Below, piece after piece: positions 60,789-64,000 of a DNA stretch of 64,000 nt. Source of the DNA: Cynocephalus volans (taxonomy: Eukaryota; Chordata; Mammalia; Dermoptera; Cynocephalidae). The position numbers and the translations under genes were made by a program. Location: contig NC_084467.1 in the NCBI RefSeq assembly GCF_027409185.1, forward strand, positions 14,622,501 through 14,686,500, read 5' to 3'. Under the pieces are notes generated by a model. That model ran no database searches. It was not told the DNA's origin and saw nothing but the letters and a program-made list of their open reading frames with translations. The first letter of the stretch is position 1. Each line of letters opens with the position of its first letter.

Positions 60789-62216
60789 TAAAATTCAGCG
60801 TTTTAATACTTTGTTTTCTCTGTGGCCTTCTACATGGAATGAGATGGTTACACACCCCCAGATGTGCCGTCCATCACCCTGACCTATGGATTCCCCCAGG
60901 AAAGAGGAAAATGTTCTAGATGAAGTCTAACCACCCTCCCCATCCCACCCCCAAATAGTACCTGGTGAGCAGGTCGAGGACCTGCTGCTTGCGGCTGGGG
61001 ATGGTAGCTAGAGCTTCCACAATGGTGCAGGCTGCCTGCCGTGCAGCCTGCGTTGCTGGAGTAAAGAGTACCTGCAAGACATGGGAGAGGGGAGGCCCCA
61101 GGCTCAAACGATGCCTTGTCCACCAGGCCCCCAGCAGGGCACAGTCAACTGCCACCCATCTGGAAGAAGTCCTCTGGAAACCTCTTGAGGAAAAGGTTAA
61201 AGGTAACAATCAACAACTAACACAAAACCTGACTGTTGTACACTGGGAAAGAGGCTACTTCTCTATGGAGATTTCTCCATCAAGTAATTTGGAGAACATA
61301 CCTAAGATGACTGAAGTAGGAAAAAAGACAAGCAAGGATTTTCCTTAGCAAAGACTTTGGAGACATCTATATGCTAAATATTTTCATTTAATGTAAACTA
61401 AGTATTTCCTTGTTCACATATCAATGAACAAATAGATCTTCTAACATATAGTTACTTTAACCCTTTAAAACATTAACTAGAAAGAAGAGGGAGCGAAAGA
61501 CAGCAGAAGACATGAAAGATGGAAGGAGAAGAGGAAAGCATAGGCACTGAAGTTTCATTCCTTTAGGGAGTCAGGGAGGAGAGCAGACAGCACGAGGAGC
61601 TTGACAAGAAAGGCAGAGGAAGTTCTGTTTTGGCCAGTCCACTATGCTGGTGGCTGCAACCAAGAACCTCTACCTGCTTCCTATTTGAAAGGAAGAAAGA
61701 ATAGCAAAGAGAAAGAAGACAAAGCAGAAGAGACATGTGATGAGGGGCAGACACACACTGCTCAGCATTGGGGGCCAGGGCACAGTATGTGAGGAGCCTG
61801 GGAGACGGTCACTTACTTGCCGCAGCCAGTTGTTATGCCCCAGTTTGAGATCCAAGGGGGAGGTCCTCTTCCCCCGACGACTCAGGAACTGTTTCCACCT
61901 CCACACGTACTTCTCGGTCAAATAGAGATGGTGAAGCTCTGATTTGCTGGGGGATTTCCCATTGCCATCTATCCCTGAAAGGCCAAGGGTTGCGGGGATA
62001 GGTAAGTAACAGTGATAGAAAAGGGGGGCTTGTCAGGACAGGGGCAGGAGAGACTGGTTCCCCACGTCTTGAAGAGAGAGACACACCTCTGATAGGAAGA
62101 CACTTCTTCCACGCTTCATAGGATGCCTTGGGATCTCTCTTGAGCCATAGCTGAGCCTGGGCGTGGATCTCATTGCAGTATGGCTTCACTGTGGTGAGGG
62201 CCTCAACAGGGACATC
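31019..62216 (-). CDS. UBR4: UBR4 (p600) E3 ubiquitin-protein ligase, C-terminal 1148 residues, 25 exons, 5' part off the window
   Basis: UBR4 is a roughly 5200-residue N-degron E3 ligase. It works with KCMF1 and calmodulin in protein quality control and in silencing stress signalling. Twenty-five minus-strand exons with GT-AG borders join in frame to 3444 coding nt plus TGA. The first visible exon (62087-62216) begins in phase 0 and the last ends L-L-N-S-I-P-stop. Recognised landmarks, numbered within the visible part, are an acidic D-E-E-E-D-E-E-E run near residue 430 and a C-terminal zinc module with C803, C804, C806, H847, H852, C855 and H856. The latter is the atypical hemi-RING that recruits UBE2A/UBE2B-type E2 enzymes. 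The UBR box lies upstream and is not here. No frameshift or premature stop was found. The product was identified from recalled similarity to human UBR4 along the whole length. In human the gene is also followed by a long gene-poor gap, as on the left here. Confidence 0.97.
31555..31700 (+). mobile_element. MIR fragment in the last UBR4 intron
   Basis: GGAGCTGTTTCCTCACCTAT, CAAATGGACAGTGAG, GGATTAAATGAGGCCCTTCA. Confidence 0.65.
33205..33400 (+). mobile_element. MIR in a UBR4 intron
   Basis: CACTCTTTGGCTATGTCCCC, GCCTTAGTTACCCCATCTGT, GCACAGTGCCTGGGATGCCA in order, ending near GTGCTCAGTACCTG. Confidence 0.75.
33596..33758 (-). CDS. UBR4: UBR4 exon n-1 (163 nt)
   Basis: Starts [10 protein letters not shown] in phase 0 and ends F-L-D-V-A plus one base of glycine 1128. 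Donor gtcagt, acceptor tag. Visible-part residues 1074-1128. It includes the [15 protein letters not shown] segment of the C-terminal helical region. Confidence 0.96.
34244..34422 (-). mobile_element. Dimeric tRNA-Ile-derived t-SINE in a UBR4 intron
   Basis: Minus-oriented copy: a run of about 26 T (the A-tail) at 34242-34267, then the second monomer (GATGACCGGTAAGGGGATCT on the plus strand), then the first monomer ending ACGGGCCGGCCC. A 12-bp duplication TGGAGCAGGCTT (34232-34243 and 34423-34434) flanks it. It lies between UBR4 exons n-1 and n-2, in the same orientation as the gene. Confidence 0.88.
34652..34742 (-). CDS. UBR4: UBR4 exon n-2 (91 nt)
   Basis: One base completes Arg 1043, then 30 codons run L-T-D-K-A-V-K-D to Y-N-M-F-K. 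Donor gtaagg, acceptor cag. It joins exactly to the phase-0 exon at 33758. Confidence 0.96.
34743..38006 (-). other. UBR4 intron, mostly unique
   Basis: A 3.3-kb intron with no recognised mobile element. It has an AT-rich stretch at 35740-35960, a short duplicated GGGAAGCCTAAGT (36150 and 36178) and the motif-rich patch at 36525. Confidence 0.7.
36525..36680. promoter_or_regulatory. Homeodomain-motif-rich intronic segment of UBR4, candidate enhancer
   Basis: CTTAATTATTTAAAGC, CTAATTAGCG and CCTAATTAAGC occur in about 100 bp of non-repeat intron, with GGTGACTAA and GTGACTAAATCAGC (AP-1/MAF-like). No coding exon. Confidence 0.3.
38007..38231 (-). CDS. UBR4: UBR4 exon n-3 (225 nt)
   Basis: Encodes [10 protein letters not shown] to A-V-A-P-G-G-A-T (residues 968-1043). 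Donor gtcagt, acceptor cag. It contains the [16 protein letters not shown] segment. Codons are split at both ends in the same phase. Confidence 0.96.
38520..39015 (-). mobile_element. Two MIR copies in a UBR4 intron
   Basis: 38520-38650 holds ATGCCCAAAGTCACCAAGCT. 38838-39015 holds GCCAGGCACTGTTCTAAGTG, CTCATTCAATCCTCACAAGA and AGTCTGGCTCCAGAGCCTGT, a well preserved copy. Confidence 0.75.
40955..41149 (-). CDS. UBR4: UBR4 exon n-4 (195 nt)
   Basis: Encodes [10 protein letters not shown] to V-L-Y-V-L-N (residues 904-968), including a glycine-rich [10 protein letters not shown] loop. Donor gtcagt, acceptor tag. The length is a multiple of three with both ends in phase 2. Confidence 0.96.
41670..41800 (+). 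mobile_element. MIR fragment in a UBR4 intron
   Basis: CTGGGTAAGTTACTCAACCT, CTCTGTGTCTTCATGTCTTC, ATAGAATGTGTATAATAACA. Confidence 0.75.
42378..42503 (-). CDS. UBR4: UBR4 exon n-5 (126 nt)
   Basis: Encodes [10 protein letters not shown] to A-F-A-T-C-L-A (residues 862-903), directly after the zinc module. Donor gtgagt, acceptor cag after a pyrimidine run. Confidence 0.96.
42911..43053 (-). CDS. UBR4: UBR4 exon n-6 (143 nt), second half of the hemi-RING zinc module
   Basis: Encodes [10 protein letters not shown] to H-L-A-A-V plus two bases of Arg 861. It carries the [10 protein letters not shown] motif (H847, H852, C855, H856), which with the cysteines of the preceding exon fits the atypical zinc-binding hemi-RING described for the UBR4 C terminus. 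Donor gtaggc, acceptor cag. Confidence 0.96.
43650..43870 (+). mobile_element. Diverged MIR ending in a GAT-rich simple repeat
   Basis: CATCTGACTTTGTTTTCTTA, TTTACATAAAGTTCTGAGCA and a GATGAAGATGATGATGACGA run at 43841-43866. Confidence 0.5.
44042..44155 (-). CDS. UBR4: UBR4 exon n-7 (114 nt), first half of the hemi-RING zinc module
   Basis: Thirty-eight complete codons, T-N-E-K-G-Q to E-G-Y-K-F-Q (residues 776-813), phase 0 at both ends. It contains the C-C-I-C-R-E-G-Y motif that supplies zinc ligands, preceded by the acidic helix M-E-E-L-I-E-E-P. Because the exon is symmetric, skipping it would keep frame but delete these cysteines. Donor gtacag, acceptor cag. Confidence 0.96.
44583..44805 (+). 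mobile_element. MIR in a UBR4 intron
   Basis: TTAGTCTCAGTTACTGCATC, CGGAAAATGGGAACAATAAT, AGCACAGTGCCTGGCATATA, then CCATAAATAATGGTTATTAT. Nearly full length. Confidence 0.82.
45044..45262 (-). CDS. UBR4: UBR4 exon n-8 (219 nt)
   Basis: Seventy-three codons, V-L-I-G-T-D-S-I to T-L-G-M-T (residues 703-775), phase 0-0. A highly charged segment ([10 protein letters not shown]) suggests a long helix. Donor gtaaag, acceptor cag. Confidence 0.96.
45435..45575 (+). mobile_element. MIR in a UBR4 intron
   Basis: GGCTCTGCCACTGACTTTGA, CAGTATTCTCATCTATAAAA, TGGGGACAGTGCCAGGATTG. Confidence 0.75.
45870..46386 (+). mobile_element. Composite non-autonomous retroelement with a LINE-1-like 3' tail
   Basis: The 517-bp segment lies between imperfect 21-bp direct repeats (45849-45869 and 46387-46407, about four differences). 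The 5' part is CpG-bearing (45871-46080). Around 46165-46230 the reading L-D-R-S-S-R-K within a G-E-D-L-I context resembles the LINE-1 ORF2 endonuclease segment. The 3' part has a G-rich purine tract (46284-46310), as in LINE-1 3' UTRs, and an AATAAA/A-rich end. No long ORF is present. It may be a rearranged LINE-1 or a chimeric family; I cannot decide without copies to align. Confidence 0.55.
46920..47590 (+). mobile_element. LINE-2 3' region in a UBR4 intron
   Basis: Series CCGAGCCTTTGCAGGTGTAG, CCACCAGACAGTAAGCTCCT, GGCACGGACTGTGACTGTCT and CACAATAGGTGCTCAATAAA follows the LINE-2 3' end. The left boundary is uncertain. Confidence 0.75.
47850..48068 (+). mobile_element. LINE-1 3' UTR fragment with A-tail
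   Basis: GGATCCTTGTGGTGATGATA, GGCTGTATCAATGTCAATAT, CTATAGTTTTATAAGATGTT and GCATGTGAATCTACAGTTAC are the ordered pieces of an old LINE-1 3' UTR. It ends in about 15 A at 48054-48068, giving the orientation. Confidence 0.75.
48608..48707 (-). CDS. UBR4: UBR4 exon n-9 (100 nt)
   Basis: One base completes Asn 669, then 33 codons run L-D-A-D-I-W-K-K to H-P-A-T-Q. Donor gtgagt, acceptor cag. It contains [12 protein letters not shown], a typical helical-repeat segment. Confidence 0.96.
49076..49249 (-). CDS. UBR4: UBR4 exon n-10 (174 nt)
   Basis: Encodes [10 protein letters not shown] to I-P-S-A-K (residues 612-668) with split codons at both ends (Lys 611, Asn 669). Donor gtaaga, acceptor tag. 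It contains [12 protein letters not shown]. Confidence 0.96.
49290..49580 (+). mobile_element. LINE-2 fragment in a UBR4 intron
   Basis: TGATCATGTCATTTTCTTGG, ATCTTCAACAGCCTATAGGA, CTTTTGCATACGTTACTCCC match the mid-3' part of LINE-2. Diverged. Confidence 0.65.
49679..49869 (-). CDS. UBR4: UBR4 exon n-11 (191 nt)
   Basis: Encodes [10 protein letters not shown] to P-Y-C-N-F-D (residues 548-610) plus two bases of Lys 611. Donor gtatgt, acceptor cag. It looks like armadillo/HEAT-type helices. Confidence 0.96.
50215..50395 (+). mobile_element. MIR in a UBR4 intron
   Basis: GACCTGGGTTCTAGGCCTGA, GAGCTCACTTAATTTCTCTG, TTTCCTCAACTGTGAAATGA. Confidence 0.75.
50623..50742 (-). CDS. UBR4: UBR4 exon n-12 (120 nt)
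   Basis: Forty codons, A-L-V-A-E-Q-E-S to P-L-S-E-D-K (residues 508-547), phase 0-0. Donor gtaagt, acceptor tag. Confidence 0.96.
51227..51334 (-). CDS. UBR4: UBR4 exon n-13 (108 nt)
   Basis: Thirty-six codons, V-L-L-K-L-F-G-Y-C to L-G-T-L-N-L (residues 472-507), phase 0-0. Donor gtaaag, acceptor cag. It contains the basic V-K-V-K-V-N-R-Q-Q stretch. Confidence 0.96.
52246..52373 (-). CDS. UBR4: UBR4 exon n-14 (128 nt), begins with an acidic run
   Basis: Two bases complete Asp 429, then [10 protein letters not shown] to G-R-H-L-L-T (residues 430-471). The first 24 nt are almost pure GAA/GAT codons, an acidic run that also resembles a GAA-type exonic splicing enhancer just inside the acceptor. 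Donor gtgagt, acceptor cag. Confidence 0.96.
52920..53007 (-). CDS. UBR4: UBR4 exon n-15 (88 nt)
   Basis: Twenty-nine codons, [10 protein letters not shown] to L-D-S-T-T (residues 400-428), plus the first base of the acidic-run aspartate. Donor gtatgg, acceptor cag. Confidence 0.96.
53165..53475 (-). mobile_element. Two MIR fragments around a t-SINE scrap
   Basis: 53165-53280 (CTACAGGCTAGGCATTGTGT, CATTATCTCATCCAATTTTA) and 53330-53475 (CTCTATGCTAGGCCCTACGT, AGTTATCCAGTCCGGGTCTA) are separated by the 39-bp t-SINE piece. Confidence 0.65.
53286..53324 (-). mobile_element. t-SINE fragment keeping only the 5' end
   Basis: About 39 bp matching the first third of the t-SINE monomer in reverse (CACTCTCCTGAGTGAGCC). 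Everything downstream, including the tail, is missing. It sits between two minus-oriented MIR fragments in a UBR4 intron. Confidence 0.7.
53740..53905 (-). mobile_element. MIR in a UBR4 intron
   Basis: CACTCTGTGCCAGGTACTGT, ACTAGGCACTCCAACATATT, ATTCTCATTTTGGAGATGAT. Confidence 0.7.
54680..54780. repeat. Polypurine tract in a UBR4 intron
   Basis: About 100 bp almost purely A/G on the plus strand, with GAGA, GGAAAGGA and GAAGGAAG motifs. Pyrimidine-rich on the UBR4 transcript strand. Confidence 0.8.
55346..55426 (-). CDS. UBR4: UBR4 exon n-16 (81 nt)
   Basis: Twenty-seven codons, L-L-V-N-N-K-I-I-S to W-C-T-T-N-E (residues 373-399), phase 0-0. It is the shortest visible exon. Donor gtaggt, acceptor cag after a T-rich tract. 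Confidence 0.95.
55885..56120 (-). mobile_element. MIR next to UBR4 exon n-17
   Basis: CTTCATGCCAGGCATTAGGC, CTTACAGATGAGGAAGCTAA, TGGATCCCAGCCCACGCTCT. It ends about 20 bp from the donor of exon n-17 (56142). Confidence 0.75.
56142..56339 (-). CDS. UBR4: UBR4 exon n-17 (198 nt)
   Basis: Sixty-six codons, E-E-N-E-V-T-E-F-F to D-D-S-G-M-E (residues 307-372), phase 0-0. It contains a [12 protein letters not shown] loop and C-Q-D-C-D. Donor gtaatg, acceptor tag. Confidence 0.96.
57411..57532 (-). CDS. UBR4: UBR4 exon n-18 (122 nt)
   Basis: Two bases complete Gly 266, then T-E-S-E-T-K-A-F-M to C-S-I-I-Y-P (residues 267-306). Donor gtaagt, acceptor cag. Confidence 0.96.
58070..59190 (+). mobile_element. 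Old LINE-1 (L1M/HAL1-like) 5' and ORF1-region fragment in a UBR4 intron
   Basis: About 1.1 kb of A-rich sequence with many stops. Pieces such as AGAACTCAATGGGTAGAATA, GGAGAGACAATGGAGCAGAA and GGCTGAGAATTTTCCATAAC are typical of LINE-1 ORF1 regions. Class and ends are approximate. Confidence 0.6.
59370..59543 (-). CDS. UBR4: UBR4 exon n-19 (174 nt)
   Basis: Encodes [10 protein letters not shown] to L-E-D-M-T-T (residues 209-265) with split glycines at both ends. It contains [14 protein letters not shown], a helical segment. Donor gtagta, acceptor cag. Confidence 0.96.
59850..59931 (-). CDS. UBR4: UBR4 exon n-20 (82 nt)
   Basis: Twenty-seven codons, [10 protein letters not shown] to L-K-S-L-T (residues 181-207), plus one base of Gly 208. 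Donor gtaggg, acceptor tag. Confidence 0.95.
60304..60445 (-). CDS. UBR4: UBR4 exon n-21 (142 nt)
   Basis: One base completes Ser 133, then [10 protein letters not shown] to G-N-L-I-T-K (residues 134-180). Donor gtatcc, a weaker match to consensus than the neighbouring donors. Acceptor cag. Confidence 0.95.
60550..60701 (+). mobile_element. MIR-like 3' end preceding the ACT microsatellite
   Basis: AAGATTTCAATAAATATTAG followed by CTGCTGCTGTTATTACTACT is a MIR 3' end. Its ATT/ACT-rich terminus probably seeded the adjoining microsatellite. Confidence 0.55.
60702..60782. repeat. (ACT)n microsatellite, about 27 uninterrupted copies
   Basis: Perfect ACT triplets for about 81 bp, followed by two ACC units, in the UBR4 intron between exons n-22 and n-21. 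Long and pure, so likely length-variable. Confidence 0.97.
60962..61071 (-). CDS. UBR4: UBR4 exon n-22 (110 nt)
   Basis: Encodes [10 protein letters not shown] to L-D-L-L-T (residues 97-132) plus two bases of Ser 133. Donor gtacta (weak), acceptor cag. Confidence 0.96.
61817..61974 (-). CDS. UBR4: UBR4 exon n-23 (158 nt)
   Basis: Two bases complete Gly 44, then [10 protein letters not shown] to H-N-N-W-L-R-Q (residues 45-96). It includes the basic, tryptophan-rich Y-V-W-R-W-K-Q-F-L segment. Donor gtaagt, acceptor cag. Confidence 0.96.
62087..62216 (-). CDS. UBR4: UBR4 exon n-24 (130 nt), first exon visible
   Basis: Forty-three codons, D-V-P-V-E-A-L-T-T to K-K-C-L-P-I-R (residues 1-43 of the visible part), plus one base of Gly 44. 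Donor gtgtgt, acceptor cag. The phase-0 start means the next upstream exon, outside the window, ends on a complete codon. Confidence 0.96.
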
Positions 62217-64000
62217 CTGGAGGAAGCAAGAGGAGCAAAGTGAGAGAGCTTGAGAGCACACCCAAGCTACAGCTCCAACAGAATGACACTGGCACCCCAA
62301 GGGATGATGTGCAAAGGCAAGAAGATCAAGAGGATAAACAAGTATATCTTTTATGCCCAAATAGGTATTCCTGTTAAACTATTTTGATCCAATTTAGCAG
62401 AAGCATCTCCATGCTGCACTTAAGGTCACTGATTTTTATTGTGCGTGAGATGTTGCTGGCTTCCTACGGACAATCCCGTCGCCACATGCACTAATTCCTA
62501 TCCCAAGGCTGATTTGCAGTTTCCCAAAGCATAAACCTGCAAGGGGTCACTGTGCCATCTCCAGAATGTAAAGAACTGTTAGTAACAAGAGCTAGCTCGC
62601 ACAGCAAAGAGCCCAGACAGCACTCTTAACCCAGTGCTTCTCAAACTTTTGTCCTCAGGACCCTGCTACACTCTTCAAAAATTACTGGGGACTCCAAAGA
62701 GCTTCTGTTTATACAGTTATATCTACCAATATTTATCCTGTTAAGAATTAAAACTGAGAAATTCTTAAAATAGTTAGCAATTCATTTTAAAATAAGAAAA
62801 AACAAATTCATTACTTATCAACCTAATAACATTTTTTACATTTTCCAAAACAAAAAGAATCTAGAGAAAGGAGTTTTGTATTTATGACAATCATTTAATG
62901 ACTACCTTAATAAGACAGCTGAATTCTCATATCTGTTTTTGTGTTTAAACTGTTGTGATATGTTGTTTTGGCTGGGGTATGAAAAACATCTTGCCTCACA
63001 GATATATAGCTGGAAAAGGGAAGAATAATTTAATAGCTTTTTTTAGTTAATCGTGGATTTTCTTCTTTGCTACCACACCAAAGTTCAACAAATTACAGGT
63101 TCTTAAGGATTAGCTGTAATGTGGACTCTGAAACCACACCAGTAAACTTTTCATAGTCCGTTACGCTAAAGTTCATCTTTTGCCCAGCATGATGCTGTAA
63201 CATGCATTGGTCATTTAAAGAATACTGGTTCACAGAGTTATGTCAATTCTTCTTAAAGTGACAAGCTCATTTCATTCATTTTTGCAGAAAATGTCACCTA
63301 AGTACCTCAACCTGAACCGCCCCCATATGCCCATCAGTCATTCTTTCAAGCACACACGCAGCTGGCTCGGTTTCTTTTCCTCAGGACAACCATGGTACTC
63401 GCAGGTGCAGCAGGGTCGCTTTTTGTATACTTCCCATTCTGCACACTGAGCATTAAAAAGATAAGTACTCAAGAGTGGAGATTGGTACTGCTTCATCAAG
63501 GATGTTCTCGGATGAAAGCGCATGGCAGTGGGAACTGCTAGTACAGTGTGGTGCCACCGCCTTTTCCTGCTAAGGCACCAGCTGGCTCACCCAGCACTGA
63601 GGATTCTGCACCATCAGCACAAAAATCAGTAGAGTAAAAAGGGCAAACAGTGTCTTAGAATAATTCTAAAAATAACTTTGTCCTCACAGATTCCCTGAAA
63701 AGTCTTGGGAATACCCAGGGGTCTGAGAGACAAATTTTGAGAACTACTGGTCTCTTTAGGTTAAATCTGAGCAAAATGGGAATATTAACACTGGGCCTCA
63801 GTGCTTAAAGGGTAAGTCAGTCTGGGAAAATCTCCTTTTGCCTCTCACTGTGGAAAAAATGAGTTATGTGGGAATGAATTTCCTCTTTCAACCAAAGGCC
63901 GATTTTATTTGCTGGAAATCAGCTCTGAGAGGAAATAATCCTTCATTCATCAAAGGAAAGGAGGAAAGAGGTTGCCCAAGTCCTGTCTTTTCTGAGGACT
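62217..64000 (-). other. UBR4 intron running off the window
   Basis: It holds the hAT element at 62631-63750 and otherwise unique sequence. No further UBR4 exon was found before the right edge. Confidence 0.7.
62631..63750. mobile_element. hAT-type DNA transposon fossil, about 1.1 kb, in a UBR4 intron
   Basis: The ends are inverted repeats: CAGTGCTTCTCAAACTTTTG at the left and CAAATTTTGAGAACTACTGG at the right. The flanks CTCTTAAC and TCTCTTTA are compatible with a decayed 8-bp target duplication. The start and end are typical of Charlie-group hAT elements of mammals. No intact transposase ORF is visible. The exact subfamily was not assigned. Confidence 0.75.

Noticed and set aside
63240..63449. 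Plus-strand open frame of 69 codons
   Set aside because: Lies inside the hAT element and shows no transposase-like pattern.
1..64000. Prokaryotic-type features (operons, CRISPR arrays, insertion sequences)
   Set aside because: The spliced mammalian gene, SINEs and LINEs show that this is vertebrate nuclear DNA; no regularly spaced CRISPR-like repeats occur.

Overview
This is a nuclear chromosome segment from a placental mammal. The right half carries 25 spliced exons on the minus strand, all with GT-AG borders, that encode the last 1148 residues of the giant E3 ubiquitin ligase UBR4 (p600). The left half is gene-poor intergenic DNA full of ancient mammalian repeats (MIR, L2, LINE-1, hAT fossils). 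The lineage clue is a family of short elements derived from tRNA-Ile (anticodon GAU), mostly head-to-tail dimers with target-site duplications. This matches the tRNA-Ile-derived t-SINE/CYN family known from colugos (Dermoptera), so a colugo is the likely source. That assignment rests on recall of the family, not a database search. No Alu or 7SL-like element was recognised.

Layout: 1-30,699 is intergenic, downstream of UBR4. I see no convincing gene there, only MIR/L2/L1/hAT relics, two t-SINE dimers or dimer-like copies, one fresh variant t-SINE (30,013-30,176), a palindromic element (23,325-23,560), a CpG-dense patch (13,320-13,545) and a few motif-dense unique stretches. From about 30,700 to 62,216 lie the polyadenylation signal, 3' UTR and last 25 coding exons of UBR4, read right to left. 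From 62,217 to 64,000 is UBR4 intron, holding a roughly 1.1-kb hAT element. The remaining upstream exons lie off the right edge.

The summed coding length is exactly 3444 nt plus a stop, with every exon junction in frame, so the gene is intact here. The segment contains the C-terminal hemi-RING zinc module used for E2 recruitment, split over two exons (44,042-44,155 and 42,911-43,053). The N-degron-binding UBR box lies in the N-terminal part of the protein and is not in the window.

The least explained item is a 517-bp composite retroelement at 45,870-46,386. It has a CpG-bearing 5' part, a short LINE-1 endonuclease-like piece and a LINE-1-like 3' tail, flanked by a diverged 21-bp duplication. 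No wholly new gene system was found.
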